Positions 18,178-26,392 of a stretch of 64,000 bases of DNA are shown piece after piece. The notes below the pieces were generated by a model. That model saw only the letters and a program-made list of their open reading frames with translations, searched no databases and was not told where the DNA came from. Source of the DNA: a virus. Position numbers and translations under genes: made by a program. The stretch's first letter is position 1; every line of letters begins with the position of its first letter. The stretch is from the IMG/VR virus record IMGVR_UViG_3300012930_000002, positions 1 through 64,000 of that record; one strand, 5' to 3'.

Positions 18178-18360
18178 TTAATTATCCTCGCCTCGCAAAT
18201 CTTCCTCATGACTGTCTATCGCACAACGTATCGTGCTCACCCATTGACAAGCTAAAGTATCACTTATCTGGATGTACCGAGAACCTTCAGGATTGTCTAT
18301 GTCACTACCTAGACGTGGCGCATCCTCAATAGTCTTAGCAAGGTCCAACAAGTCGCTCAT
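18178..18360 (-). CDS. Small acidic protein, 60 aa
   Basis: Acidic protein with a CxW pattern (SDTLACQWVSTIRCAIDSHE). Starts in a four-base overlap and stops two bases before the scaffold start. Function unknown. Confidence 0.55.
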   Translation of the reverse strand: MSDLLDLAKTIEDAPRLGSDIDNPEGSRYIQISDTLACQWVSTIRCAIDSHEEDLRGEDN

Positions 18361-18539
18361 ACTTGTTCACCTTCCTGGTCAGCGACCGCCACTATTGCGC
18401 GGCCACCAGTAGATGCGCCTTGTCGTATCTCCCGCTCAAACTGCCTCAGCGCTTCTGCCAGCCACGCGACTGGATCGGCGCGCTGGTTGGCGTTTAGTTC
18501 GTCGTAGATGACCCGTGCGCGTTCTTCGATGCTGATCAT
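18357..18539 (-). CDS. Small helical protein, 60 aa
   Basis: Helical: MISIEERARVIYDELNAN, then WLAEALRQFEREIRQG. Overlaps both neighbours by four bases. Resembles many phage small proteins of unknown role. Confidence 0.55.
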   Translation of the reverse strand: MISIEERARVIYDELNANQRADPVAWLAEALRQFEREIRQGASTGGRAIVAVADQEGEQV

Positions 18540-18664
18540 AGATAGATTCCTCGTTCAGCAAGCAGCTTGACTAGATGCTGCCATTCATCCTTATCGTAAT
18601 TCGGCTGACTCGCAGCTTTAGTCCAAAGGCGATGAAAGAGAGCGTTGATTTCCTCGCTGCTCAT
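18536..18664 (-). CDS. Small protein, 42 aa
   Basis: Starts ATG at 18664 in a four-base overlap with the previous stop and ends TGA inside the next start. It begins MSSEEINALFHRLWTKAASQ and ends with a helix (LVKLLAERGIYL). Perfect coupling at both ends is the main support. Function unknown. Confidence 0.55.
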   Translation of the reverse strand: MSSEEINALFHRLWTKAASQPNYDKDEWQHLVKLLAERGIYL

Positions 18665-18891
18665 TTCTTTCTCCGTCGCTTTGCTGCCGTCGCTCGGTTA
18701 TTACGTTTCACTCTAAATACAACGCTGATCCGCCCACTTAATTCCTTCTTGGCGCGAAACTGCATTTTATGTACTAGATCACAGTCACAGCAAGCTAGCC
18801 GATAGTTGCGATCACCGTGGCCGTGTAGCGGCGAAATCCAGCGGCTCCATCCGTTCGCCTCGGCATATTCTTGTCGATAGCGCTTAGGCAT
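18661..18891 (-). CDS. Small Cys-containing basic protein, 76 aa
   Basis: Contains 'YRLACCDCDLVHKMQF' in the middle and an Arg-rich tail with FRVKRNNRATAAKRRRK. I recall this 'LACCDCgLVH' signature in many phage and prophage small proteins of unknown function. The CCxC may bind metal, and the basic tail suggests nucleic-acid contact. Confidence 0.65.
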   Translation of the reverse strand: MPKRYRQEYAEANGWSRWISPLHGHGDRNYRLACCDCDLVHKMQFRAKKELSGRISVVFRVKRNNRATAAKRRRKK

Positions 18892-19300
18892 GCATCCCTT
18901 TCCGTAATCGCCGCCAATGCTCCCTTACCATCCTCGCCATCATCTCTTCCTTGCTGAGATGCTTAAACCTACCCGCCGCTGTCGCCGTGCTCATTCGCGC
19001 TGTTAATGCATCTGAATGCCTGCGACACAGTAGTTCGGCCACACCTGCCGCGACGTGCATGTACAGCTTGCCGCCGAGTTGATCAGCAGTCTTGAGACAT
19101 TCAGCGCATCGGGCCATTTGCGTCGGTTGTACGGCAAGTAGGTCAAGCAAGGTCGCATAGGCTTTCTGCTCATCCGCGTAGCACGTCTCGCAAATGTGGC
19201 CGCGCAGGTCATCCCCGCCGACAATATCGTCAACGGAAGGGGTGACTGCTTTGCCGCATACCCGACAAGGAAGGCCAAAGATGACAGCCGGTGCAATCAC
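18884..19300 (-). CDS. Double zinc-finger-like protein, 138 aa
   Basis: Two Cys clusters are seen: CRVCGKAV with HICETCYADE (about 12-42) and ARCAECLKTA followed by a distal Cys-His pair (LLCRRHSDAL). Each could hold one zinc. The C-terminus is basic and helical. Sits between portal and scaffold genes with short overlaps. Role unknown. Confidence 0.6.
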   Translation of the reverse strand: MIAPAVIFGLPCRVCGKAVTPSVDDIVGGDDLRGHICETCYADEQKAYATLLDLLAVQPTQMARCAECLKTADQLGGKLYMHVAAGVAELLCRRHSDALTARMSTATAAGRFKHLSKEEMMARMVREHWRRLRKGMHA

Positions 19301-19662
19301 AAACTCTCCATCAGCGCCGCTACGATGCGCGTGAAAAGTACGTCACGTTGCTGCTCCTCGCGAGGTAAGAGCGACCACGGGAGGAGACGACGATGGCACT
19401 TCTGTTTCACGTCCGTAAACTCGGCCAGCCGCCAACCGTCATGCAGAAGCGTCACCATCCAGCGGTCGTGTGCGGACGAAGCAGGCGCGCCGCGATTCTC
19501 CACGCAGAACAGCACGCGGGCTTCGATCTCAGCCTTCGCGGGCGCTGCCAGCTTATCAAACGGCTGCTGTGAGAAGTCACCGAAGACTTGCTGGTTGTAG
19601 GCACGGCTGGCCTCATACGCGATCTTGGCAATGTCAGTAATGTTCACTCCGCTCCTTTCCAA
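19297..19662 (-). CDS. RyR-domain protein, 121 aa
   Basis: Residues 7-115 match the prokaryotic/phage RyR domain pattern: IAKIAYEASRAYNQQVFGD, then a 'W/F-D-L' segment, helix EIEARVLFCVENRGAP, 'DRWMVTLLHDGWRLAEFTDV' and finally WSLLPREEQQRDVLFTRIV, corresponding to 'YDxLPxEQRxKDxLFxxIV'. The domain is named after ryanodine receptors. Its phage role is unknown; ligand or nucleotide sensing has been proposed for related domains. Confidence 0.75.
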   Translation of the reverse strand: MERSGVNITDIAKIAYEASRAYNQQVFGDFSQQPFDKLAAPAKAEIEARVLFCVENRGAPASSAHDRWMVTLLHDGWRLAEFTDVKQKCHRRLLPWSLLPREEQQRDVLFTRIVAALMESL

Positions 19663-19958
19663 CCAAATGCCGCATCCGCCTTAGCGTGTGCGCTATCTTC
19701 CTTATCCTCGAAGCTGGCGAGTTCGCCGGTTAATTCTTCAATCATCTGCTCGCGCAAAATACGCATCTCGTACAACGTGCGAATGCTGCCCTGCCGCTGA
19801 CCAACCTCTTGTATACCCATATCGCGGATCGACGCAGTATGCGCCTGCTCAAGCATTTGGGCCACACGGGCCATGATCAGCGCCCACCCCGGATGCGTCT
19901 CAAGGTCACGGAGGGCGTCGCGGTCGCTGGATTTAGGACTGGCTAGTGGATTTGGCAT
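19644..19958 (-). CDS. Hypothetical helical protein, 104 aa
   Basis: Helical throughout, with HPGWALIMARVAQMLEQ near the N-terminus and a charged coiled-coil-like C-terminus (MRILREQMIEELTGELASFE). Similar small 'HPGW' proteins are common between portal and scaffold genes of podoviruses, where some are minor virion components. Function unassigned. Confidence 0.6.
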   Translation of the reverse strand: MPNPLASPKSSDRDALRDLETHPGWALIMARVAQMLEQAHTASIRDMGIQEVGQRQGSIRTLYEMRILREQMIEELTGELASFEDKEDSAHAKADAAFGWKGAE

Positions 19959-20058
19959 GATAACTCACGAAGTCAAACTTTCCGTTGCGAACCGTGAACG
20001 CGCCCCAAGAGTCCGGTGATGACTCACGGGTCCATATTTCTTTACACTCAGTCGTCAT
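19933..20058 (-). CDS. Small protein, 41 aa
   Basis: ATG at 20058 lies inside the 3' end of the previous small gene, and the stop lies 26 bases inside the next one. It begins MTTECKEIWTRESSPDSWGA and has a short beta end (FTVRNGKFDFVSY). Only coding look and the chain of overlaps support it. Confidence 0.45.
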   Translation of the reverse strand: MTTECKEIWTRESSPDSWGAFTVRNGKFDFVSYHAKSTSQS

Positions 20059-20155
20059 TAAGGTCATAAGGCTTATATAAGAAAGGAGTGCAGGCTGCAA
20101 CGCTTGGATGCACGGGCTTAGGACGTTTGCTAAATAACTTCCGTAGAAAGCTCAT
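20048..20155 (-). CDS. Small basic protein, 35 aa
   Basis: Starts at an ATGA overlap with the previous stop. It begins MSFLRKLFSKRPKPVHPSVA and ends YDLNDD. The start resembles short amphipathic basic peptides in phage virion operons. Function unknown. Confidence 0.45.
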   Translation of the reverse strand: MSFLRKLFSKRPKPVHPSVAACTPFLYKPYDLNDD

Positions 20156-20310
20156 GACAACCCCTCCCGTGCCTCAGGTCGAGCAATGGCGTTGGCCTGA
20201 TCCATAGCTTTTATGAAATCCTCATCGCTCGCATCGCGAACAAAGGCGCGTAGAAACACCCAGCCGCTCTCGTGTCGCCACTGTTCAATAAGCTCGCGCT
20301 TGTAACCCAC
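20152..20310 (-). CDS. Small protein with GTG start, 52 aa
   Basis: The GTG at 20310 is preceded by GAGGC; no ATG is available in frame after the upstream TGA. The sequence (KRELIEQWRHESGWVFLRAF and ANAIARPEAREG) is protein-like and its stop overlaps the next ATG. Function unknown. Confidence 0.45.
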   Translation of the reverse strand: MGYKRELIEQWRHESGWVFLRAFVRDASDEDFIKAMDQANAIARPEAREGLS

Positions 20311-20328
20311 CGCCTCAATTTGAGCTAT

Positions 20329-20514
20329 TCATTCACTGGCCGAAGTTCCCTGCGAGTTCACCGAATACGGATGTTCTGTAAGTTCAAACACCGGTTCTTC
20401 AAATAACCGTCCGTAATACTGACAATCTGGATTATCACAACGGAGCGTCGGAGGAATCCTGGATAGCGCCTGTCCGCATTCGCAACGTAGGACAGGATAA
20501 ATTCTCGCCTTCAT
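20329..20514 (-). CDS. Zinc-ribbon-like small protein, 61 aa
   Basis: Residues 9-32 carry LRCECGQALSR and LRCDNPDCQYYG, a C-x-C ... C-x4-C ribbon. Directly downstream of portal with a four-base overlap, so translation of the two is linked. Function unknown. Confidence 0.6.
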   Translation of the reverse strand: MKARIYPVLRCECGQALSRIPPTLRCDNPDCQYYGRLFEEPVFELTEHPYSVNSQGTSASE

Positions 20515-22868
20515 GAAATCCCTGGCATTCCTTGCGTCACATCACCACCACTTGGCTGTCCGCCGCTGAACTGGCCCGGTTGCGGAGGCGATGGCATTCC
20601 TGGTTGTCCACCGTTCTGCCCGCCCATCGGAGCCATACTCGCTTGTCCGGTCAACTCAGCCGGATCAACGCCAAGATGATTAGCCACGGTTGCTATCGCC
20701 GCCTGCCGCATCGCCACCTGCATCGCTGCTGCAATCTTCTTCTGCTTCTGCTGAATGTGCTCGATGATGTGCTGGCCGAGAGCTTTATTCGCGCTTGGAT
20801 CAGGCTCGCGACTAGCTACCGCCTCGCCTAATTGTACCTGATGCTTGGCAATGTGCAAGTCGTCCTGGTCGAGGGCGTGAACGTGCACTTCCTCACCTTG
20901 CAGAATCCGCGTCCACTCCTCATCGGGATTCATCGGTATGTCGATTGGCGGCGGTTCGGGCACGATCATCTTGAAGTTGTCGCGGCCCATTGCCTTGTAA
21001 AAGTCATTCAGCACGTGCCACTGGGCCTGCGGATTGGTCTGCACAAGCGGGGTCATTAGCGCGGTTTGTGTAAGTATTGTCGCTTTCTCCTTCTCCGCCT
21101 CACGACTCATACTCGACGTGGCAAATTTCAACTGAAAGTCGTAGCGACCACCCCGTTCCTCGGCAGTCATCTCGCCGAAGCCCTTACTGGTCGCAAACAA
21201 GCCATTCGCCTTCTCCTCGGTCACGCGAAAGAACACGGACTCAGGCGCATAGCTGGAATCAATCAGCCAGATGCGTTGTAATATTCGTGACAGGTGCTCT
21301 CTCAGTGTCACGTTATCCAAGTTCAGGCGTACATCGCCCTTGCTCATTAGCGCAATCTGTCCACGCGCCGTCCTCGGTGCATTGGGCCGGTCAATTGCAC
21401 GGCCAAGGGTCTGGTCGCTAACGCCCGTGACACGTTCCGCATAACTCATCAACGCTTGCTCTTGAACGGTTGTGTACTGAAGGTCGGTTCTGAAATCAAG
21501 CATACGCGCATCGGTTGCAGGATTATCTAGTTCGATAACCATCTTTGGTGTCCATCGTGCCTGCTTGAACTGATAGCCTTCGCCGCGCTTCACTCCCAAT
21601 ACCGGCCCGACCGAACCTTCGCCTCCTTCAGTACGAAGATTGTTGTTCACGGTCAACTCATACGCCGTATCTACCAGCATCTCCGGGTAGCCCTTGCACC
21701 AGTACTCGCCTGTGTCAGAGTAAGCAATCTCATCAAGTGGTCGTCGGTCTTTCATGCCAGGATACAGGTCTGCTAATCGCTGTTCGCTGATTGTCTCGCC
21801 GGTTTCGGTAATGCGCCGTACGACTAGCGGCGTCTCTTTCATCTCACGCTTATCCCAATCTTCAAGGCCCACATCCTCGCCGTTATAGAGATAGCCATCT
21901 TGTTGGCCATCGGCAACAGCGTTCGTGTTACCCGCCTTGAGCATCCGCCAGTTGCCGTACCATTCCTGTACCTCAACGGTGTTCCGCGCCGATTGCCCGC
22001 CGTAGGTGATGCCCTCGATACCGTCATTCGCTGTTCGTACAGGCTGAGCATCTTGTGAACCGTGCCGGCCTTCGTGACTGCTGGCAGCCTTGTAGATTCG
22101 CGCCCAATTGATTGGATCGCTGATAGAGCCCGGTCGATACTTGCCAGCCAGTTCATCGCGCAGCAGGTCATCAGGTGTGGCTCGGTAACGATGAATGACA
22201 AAGCTGAACTCGTGCAGGCTGGTGACCTCCTCGGCGGGTACGATTAGATCATCAGGATAGAGCGGGATGAAGTCCGGTCCCTCGTAGTCAACTTGTGCGT
22301 TACCGCTCGCATCTTCATAGGTCTTCTGGCAGTAGGGAATCTTGACGAACGCCCGCCCAAACAGCAAACAACGGAATAGCAGCGTAATCAGCGGCGACTT
22401 GATCTTCATCGCGCTCATCACCAGCCAGGTCATGTACAGGCCGACTTTGGGCGCGGTTTCTTGGTCGGTCGGCCCGACTGGATCAGCAACAATCTCCGCG
22501 TCGTCGCCAAACAGCGAGTCCACGACATTAGCTAGCTTCGCCAGTATCGTCCACTCAATCAGTGGCACCTTAAAGTTGGGCTTGCCAATTGCGCCGTCAG
22601 GCCCGCCAACTGGCGTGCGCCAGAGATTATAGAAATGAGCAAAGCGATTCATCCGCCCGCGATGGTCGGCAATAGCGGAGGTGAAATCGCTGTCGATTTG
22701 GTCAGCGAGGCGGCGGCGCTCGATGTTGCTGAGTTGTAAGAACGTTGCGGACAGCGGTGGCGATTCGCCTGACTGCTCATCGGGCAGGCCGGGAGAGTCG
22801 GCGTAGGTGGACGGGTCGGGTGGCAGTTGCTCGGGTTGACCGTTAGGCGGCTGTGTGATTGGATACAT
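20511..22868 (-). CDS. Portal protein
   Basis: 785 residues, a typical podovirus portal size, directly after TerL (four-base gap including the stop). The N-terminal 90 residues contain RRRLADQIDSDFTSAIADHRG and the GPDGAIGKPNFKVPLIEWT segment seen in portals. The centre has a wing or stem helical region around residues 450-560 (VSDQTLGRAIDRPNAPRTAR). The C-terminus is Gln/Gly/Pro-rich and disordered. It would form the dodecameric head vertex through which DNA is pumped. Confidence 0.85.
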   Translation of the reverse strand: MYPITQPPNGQPEQLPPDPSTYADSPGLPDEQSGESPPLSATFLQLSNIERRRLADQIDSDFTSAIADHRGRMNRFAHFYNLWRTPVGGPDGAIGKPNFKVPLIEWTILAKLANVVDSLFGDDAEIVADPVGPTDQETAPKVGLYMTWLVMSAMKIKSPLITLLFRCLLFGRAFVKIPYCQKTYEDASGNAQVDYEGPDFIPLYPDDLIVPAEEVTSLHEFSFVIHRYRATPDDLLRDELAGKYRPGSISDPINWARIYKAASSHEGRHGSQDAQPVRTANDGIEGITYGGQSARNTVEVQEWYGNWRMLKAGNTNAVADGQQDGYLYNGEDVGLEDWDKREMKETPLVVRRITETGETISEQRLADLYPGMKDRRPLDEIAYSDTGEYWCKGYPEMLVDTAYELTVNNNLRTEGGEGSVGPVLGVKRGEGYQFKQARWTPKMVIELDNPATDARMLDFRTDLQYTTVQEQALMSYAERVTGVSDQTLGRAIDRPNAPRTARGQIALMSKGDVRLNLDNVTLREHLSRILQRIWLIDSSYAPESVFFRVTEEKANGLFATSKGFGEMTAEERGGRYDFQLKFATSSMSREAEKEKATILTQTALMTPLVQTNPQAQWHVLNDFYKAMGRDNFKMIVPEPPPIDIPMNPDEEWTRILQGEEVHVHALDQDDLHIAKHQVQLGEAVASREPDPSANKALGQHIIEHIQQKQKKIAAAMQVAMRQAAIATVANHLGVDPAELTGQASMAPMGGQNGGQPGMPSPPQPGQFSGGQPSGGDVTQGMPGIS

Positions 22869-22871
22869 AGA

Positions 22872-24734
22872 TTACATTCGAGAGCGAAACCTGTTCAAGT
22901 CCCGCTGCTGTGTCACCTGTCCGTAGAACGCACCTGCTGCGCGTTCACTGGCGGTCTGCCCGTAGCTTGGATCGAACTTGCCGTGTTGTTTCTCTTGCTT
23001 AGCCAGTTCGGTCGATGCAAACAGCTCGCGAGCGTAAGGCAGACCGATTGCTGATAGCCCTCCCGATGTGCAGGTGTCGTCATGACAGCCAGATTCGGCT
23101 TCAGCCCTACCACCTGTCTTAATCTTGAAACTGTACGCTTCTCTGATCGAAACCTTTGAGCGAAGTATTAATCCGCCATCGCCAAATCCTGCCAGCGCCG
23201 ATTCATAAGCTGCAATCCATTGATCTCTAGTTGTGCTGGTCGTCTTAAACCCGATCTTGTTCGTAGCCGGCCTACCCGCCTCATCGTAGATCACGCGATG
23301 ATAGAGCCGATCACTGGGATAGCCCAGAGCGATGAGCGAGTCTACGGTTGACTGACCGATACCGTTCACCTCCGGCACGATGTATGCCCAGTTATACCAC
23401 TTGCCCAACTCGAACAGATAGCGCCCGAACTCACTTGGAGTGAGCCGTTCACGCAATTGAGCGACTTGGATACCAACCGCCGCCTCGAACACGTCACCAA
23501 CCGAGTAGTCGGGGTCTGCCGTGCCGGTCCCCTCGTTCACGTCGATACCTTCGCTCGTGTCTGCCCCGATCACATAGCCGTGGCCCTTTTGCGGTCGCTC
23601 CCACACGTGTAGTGCGCCGCGCTCACTGACTTCAAGAAACGTCTCCGCACGTGGCCCAATCTGCTCAACTCGCAACTCACCACGAATGGACGGCTCGACG
23701 GCAAGGTGTCGCTTGATGTAGGCAGGACGAAAACGCGGACGACCAGAGCTGATAAACGCTTCCTCTGCCGTGCTCGGATACTCCTGCCGAAACCGGTCCT
23801 CGTCCCCTTCGCACTTGTTCGCTATGCACCAGCGTCGCCAGTTGATTCGCTCAAGCGAGAGGCTAAACGCACGCATCAACTCCCGCTCTTCCGTGCTCAT
23901 TGAGGCCTGGAATTGTTCAGCAGGAACGTCCAGCGCGCGTGTGTACTCTTCGTGCTCCCACCAGGCAAGGAATACAGCGACAAAATCATTCTTCCCCTCG
24001 ACTGCCCGGTTCCACGCATCGTAAAACGCGCCACCCATGCCGTTGGCCGTGCTCTCGATGATAAGCATGGTGTCTGGATCATCAGGAAGCGACTGCATCA
24101 GTCCGGTCATTAGAGTTGCTGCGTTGCGATAGAACGCGTACTCGGACAGGTGAATGCGGCGGGCTGTAAACGAGCGGCCCCCTGCGAGATTATTCGCCGT
24201 CTCGACCTGGACGTAGCTTTCATTCGCCCACTTCATCAATTCTTGTTGTGGATTGTCGAGGTTCTTGGGCGTGATAAGTGCAGGCAGCTTGACGCCGTGA
24301 TAGGGCGTGTAGTGCTTCTGAAATCGCTTGTAGTACTCGAATATCTTCTTAGCGCTGTCATTGTCATGGGCAACAACCATCGCCGCCTGCCCTTTGACAA
24401 ACGCCGTCTCCTTGAATATCTTCATTGCTGCGCCCGTTGAGATCCACGCTTGGCGAGGCTTCAGGTAGATCACACGCACAGGCTTGCCAGCAGCACGTTG
24501 CTTCTGGATTGCCTCAAATAGTCGTCGCTGACCATGTCCCCACTTGCCGCTAGTCAGCTTACCTGATTTATCCTGTACGGTCAGGCTCGCACAGAACGCC
24601 TCATCATCTTGCCACTCGGGTACGTTCCACGGCGCTGGATTAGTCACACGAAGAGTTGCAATGGCCACATCAGCAGCCAGGGCGGCAGCGGCGAGTTGCG
24701 CAGATGTGGGAGGCGGGATGGTGGAGGTGGACAT
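22872..24734 (-). CDS. Terminase large subunit
   Basis: 620 residues. The N-terminal ATPase shows a divergent Walker A region VIYLKPRQAWISTGAAMKIF (the 'PRQ-G-ST' variant with Trp-Ile for the usual Gly), a Walker B-like RRIHLSEYAFY and the downstream ESTANGMGGAFYDAWNRA segment. The C-terminal RNaseH-like nuclease begins at VIGADTSEGIDV, with later acidic residues near IVPEVNGIGQ and SGCHDDTC. It cuts and pumps DNA into the prohead through the portal. Confidence 0.9.
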   Translation of the reverse strand: MSTSTIPPPTSAQLAAAALAADVAIATLRVTNPAPWNVPEWQDDEAFCASLTVQDKSGKLTSGKWGHGQRRLFEAIQKQRAAGKPVRVIYLKPRQAWISTGAAMKIFKETAFVKGQAAMVVAHDNDSAKKIFEYYKRFQKHYTPYHGVKLPALITPKNLDNPQQELMKWANESYVQVETANNLAGGRSFTARRIHLSEYAFYRNAATLMTGLMQSLPDDPDTMLIIESTANGMGGAFYDAWNRAVEGKNDFVAVFLAWWEHEEYTRALDVPAEQFQASMSTEERELMRAFSLSLERINWRRWCIANKCEGDEDRFRQEYPSTAEEAFISSGRPRFRPAYIKRHLAVEPSIRGELRVEQIGPRAETFLEVSERGALHVWERPQKGHGYVIGADTSEGIDVNEGTGTADPDYSVGDVFEAAVGIQVAQLRERLTPSEFGRYLFELGKWYNWAYIVPEVNGIGQSTVDSLIALGYPSDRLYHRVIYDEAGRPATNKIGFKTTSTTRDQWIAAYESALAGFGDGGLILRSKVSIREAYSFKIKTGGRAEAESGCHDDTCTSGGLSAIGLPYARELFASTELAKQEKQHGKFDPSYGQTASERAAGAFYGQVTQQRDLNRFRSRM

Positions 24735-24868
24735 TACCGAATCGTTTTGTCGTACCGCTTTAATTCCAAATAGGCCTTACTCAATTCCGGCAAACACCGG
24801 TCAAGATGAACAGGCAGAAGTTGAGGTATGCCAAATAGCCTCCACTTGAGATAGTGCCAGAGCTTCAT
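24734..24868 (-). CDS. Small basic protein upstream of terL, 44 aa
   Basis: Starts ATG at 24868 (four-base overlap with the previous stop) and ends TAA sharing TAATG with the terL start. It begins MKLWHYLKWRLFGIPQLLPV and is amphipathic and basic. Function unknown; tight coupling is the support. Confidence 0.5.
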   Translation of the reverse strand: MKLWHYLKWRLFGIPQLLPVHLDRCLPELSKAYLELKRYDKTIR

Positions 24869-24957
24869 TGCGCACCTCGCAGCCACTTCCGCCAGAACGG
24901 TGATAGAGATCGCAGCCAGCGACGGTGGCGGAGGTTACGGATTATCGCGGTGATCAT
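24865..24957 (-). CDS. Small Arg/Trp-rich peptide, 30 aa
   Basis: ATG at 24957, TGA overlapping the next ATG. It begins MITAIIRNLRHRRWLRSLSP and is strongly basic. Supported only by coupling and position eight bases after the previous gene. Confidence 0.4.
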   Translation of the reverse strand: MITAIIRNLRHRRWLRSLSPFWRKWLRGAQ

Positions 24958-24965
24958 TATAACAT

Positions 24966-25157
24966 TTACCTTTCGACATGCGGGAAGACGCAGTCAATAA
25001 GATCCAAACCAGCACATCCCTTCATATGTCGCCGATATGCCCTTTCCCAAAATTCAGGTGAGTGGCCAAACGAATAAGTACGGAGAAATGTGAGCAAAGC
25101 AACACTACCCTGCGACCTCGCGATCTCTAAATCCTCACGTTGTTTTGCCGTCATCAC
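24966..25157 (-). CDS. Small hypothetical protein, 63 aa
   Basis: Starts MMTAKQREDLEIARSQGSVA and contains SFGHSPEFWERAYRRHMKG. Helical. No family recognised. In the packaging cluster between the small-terminase candidate and terL. Confidence 0.5.
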   Translation of the reverse strand: MMTAKQREDLEIARSQGSVALLTFLRTYSFGHSPEFWERAYRRHMKGCAGLDLIDCVFPHVER

Positions 25158-25182
25158 ACGCCCTGAAACCGGCTCCCACGGC

Positions 25183-25665
25183 CTACTTTACGTCTACCAA
25201 CTCTCTCAACTCCGGCCTCGCAGCCAGCATCCATTCACGCGCTATGTCCAGCGAGACGCCGTGATCGCGGGCGAGTTTCGTAGCTGCATCGAGGATAACC
25301 CGCACCTGGACAACGTTCACGTTCACATCGCTCGTAATATCAACACGTTGCGGTGCTTTACCCTCAGTGCGGTCGGTGATTTCTTTGACGGCGGGCAAAG
25401 ACGGAGTCAGCGGAGAACTGCCACGAGCATCCTTAATTTGACGTAGCGCGATCTCTTCAGCAACGTTGACTGGCTCGTACCCATCAAGCTCATCGGGAGC
25501 TAGCAGAATCAGCCGTTTGTAGCATTCACTGACAAACACTTGGCCCTTGCGGACGCCGCCAGGATTACCTGATTCACCAGATTGAAACTTATTGAGATTG
25601 GCTAGGGAATTAGGGTGGATATATCTCTGTTTTTCAGAGACGGAAGATTGAACGTCTGCACTCAT
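25183..25665 (-). CDS. DUF5681-like protein, small-terminase candidate, 160 aa
   Basis: The N-terminal LANLNKFQSGESGNPGGVRK is the 'F-(K/Q)-GxSGNPxGRxKG' motif of DUF5681-type proteins, which often lie just before large terminase genes. A helical region and an acidic, valine-rich section follow, then ARDHGVSLDIAREWMLAARP. By position it is the best candidate for the DNA-recognition subunit of the terminase; no classical HTH was seen. Confidence 0.6.
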   Translation of the reverse strand: MSADVQSSVSEKQRYIHPNSLANLNKFQSGESGNPGGVRKGQVFVSECYKRLILLAPDELDGYEPVNVAEEIALRQIKDARGSSPLTPSLPAVKEITDRTEGKAPQRVDITSDVNVNVVQVRVILDAATKLARDHGVSLDIAREWMLAARPELRELVDVK

Positions 25666-25671
25666 AATCGG

Positions 25672-25905
25672 CTAGTAGTAATTAATCAGTTCGGTTGAAA
25701 CTTTAACCGCTTTTGATTCTTCCGTTTGACGCCCGCGATAGTTCGCCTCAGTCGCGGTCATTTTACCTGAGTAGAGCCAACAGCGCCAAAGCATTAGGCC
25801 GAGGATTGAGCGCAGGTAATCGTTGCTGGTAACAGTGATTAGACCAGCAGCAATCTTGCGTGATTTGATTTCACGGCGAGTTTTCTTGGAAAGGTTTCGG
25901 GCCAC
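25672..25905 (-). CDS. First gene of the leftward virion operon, 77 aa
   Basis: Basic N-terminus (MARNLSKKTRREIKSRKIA) followed by a hydrophobic helix (SILGLMLWRCWLYSG). No family recognised. It starts the long minus-strand block and ends six bases before the DUF5681-like gene. Confidence 0.55.
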   Translation of the reverse strand: MARNLSKKTRREIKSRKIAAGLITVTSNDYLRSILGLMLWRCWLYSGKMTATEANYRGRQTEESKAVKVSTELINYY

Positions 25906-26141
25906 GATTTGAGAAAGCGGTAGCTAAACTTGCGCCCTGATACGACCTGGCTCAACTCCGGTCGCCAAGGATTTGAGCGCATCACAAGCGAGAGTAGCCA
26001 CCGCTAAAGAAATTACCGGCAAGGAGGAGCGGCCTCTCGGGCGCAAGTCTAAGCGCAAAAGGCGAGGCGTGTCAATGATAAAATTGCACATATCGAATTA
26101 CTACTTGACAAGTTAATAATTCTTCGGTTATCATTAGCGCA
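25906..26141. promoter_or_regulatory. Divergent control region between virion and early blocks
   Basis: 236 bases without a gene, between divergent transcription units. A perfect 10-bp inverted repeat, ACTTGCGCCC (25928-25937) and GGGCGCAAGT (26039-26048), frames the left half. A minus-strand promoter candidate (TTGACA 26075-26070, 18-base spacer, TAGACT 26051-26046) overlaps the right arm and points into the virion block. The early promoter lies at 26105-26134. Confidence 0.55.
26105..26134 (+). promoter_or_regulatory. Early promoter P1, probably leaderless
   Basis: TTGACA (26105-26110), 18-base spacer, TATCAT (26129-26134). The ATG at 26142 begins only 7 bases after the -10 box, so the usual start point is at 26141 or so and the transcript would have almost no leader. 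The spacer contains TAATTCT (26117-26123), shared with P2. Confidence 0.75.
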
Positions 26142-26345
26142 ATGAAAGACGATTTCACGATAGCCACAAAGGATGCTGCTACCGAGCTTGGCGTGACCGC
26201 TAGTCGAGTGCGCCAGTTGTTCTATGCTGGCATCTTATCTGCAAAGCTCATTGGCCGCGACTTATTTATTTCGGAGCGATCTATCGATAAGGCTAAGCAA
26301 CGCAAGACTTTACCCGGTCCCGCGAAAAAAGACCAGCAAGATTGA
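26142..26345 (+). CDS. HTH (excisionase/MerR-type) regulator, 67 aa
   Basis: Residues 10-52 match the HTH_17-type winged helix: AATELGVTASRVRQLFYAG, then LSAKLIGRDLFISERSIDKA, where 'A-x-x-LGV-x-x-x-RV-Q-L--G ... IGR-x-x-x-I' is the family pattern. First rightward gene, opposite the virion operon, flanked by two similar promoters that share a TAATTCT box, so it probably controls both (inference). Its start fits a leaderless transcript; no Shine-Dalgarno site is seen. Confidence 0.75.
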   Translation: MKDDFTIATKDAATELGVTASRVRQLFYAGILSAKLIGRDLFISERSIDKAKQRKTLPGPAKKDQQD

Positions 26346-26354
26346 ATTATTTGC

Positions 26355-26383
26355 TTGACAGATAGTAATTCTAGGAGTAATAT
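26355..26383 (+). promoter_or_regulatory. Early promoter P2
   Basis: TTGACA (26355-26360), 17-base spacer, TAATAT (26378-26383). The ATG of the next gene is at 26393, nine bases after the -10 box, predicting a leader of about three bases. TAATTCT recurs in the spacer at 26366-26372, six bases after the -35 box (seven in P1). Confidence 0.75.
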
Positions 26384-26392
26384 CTATTCAAG

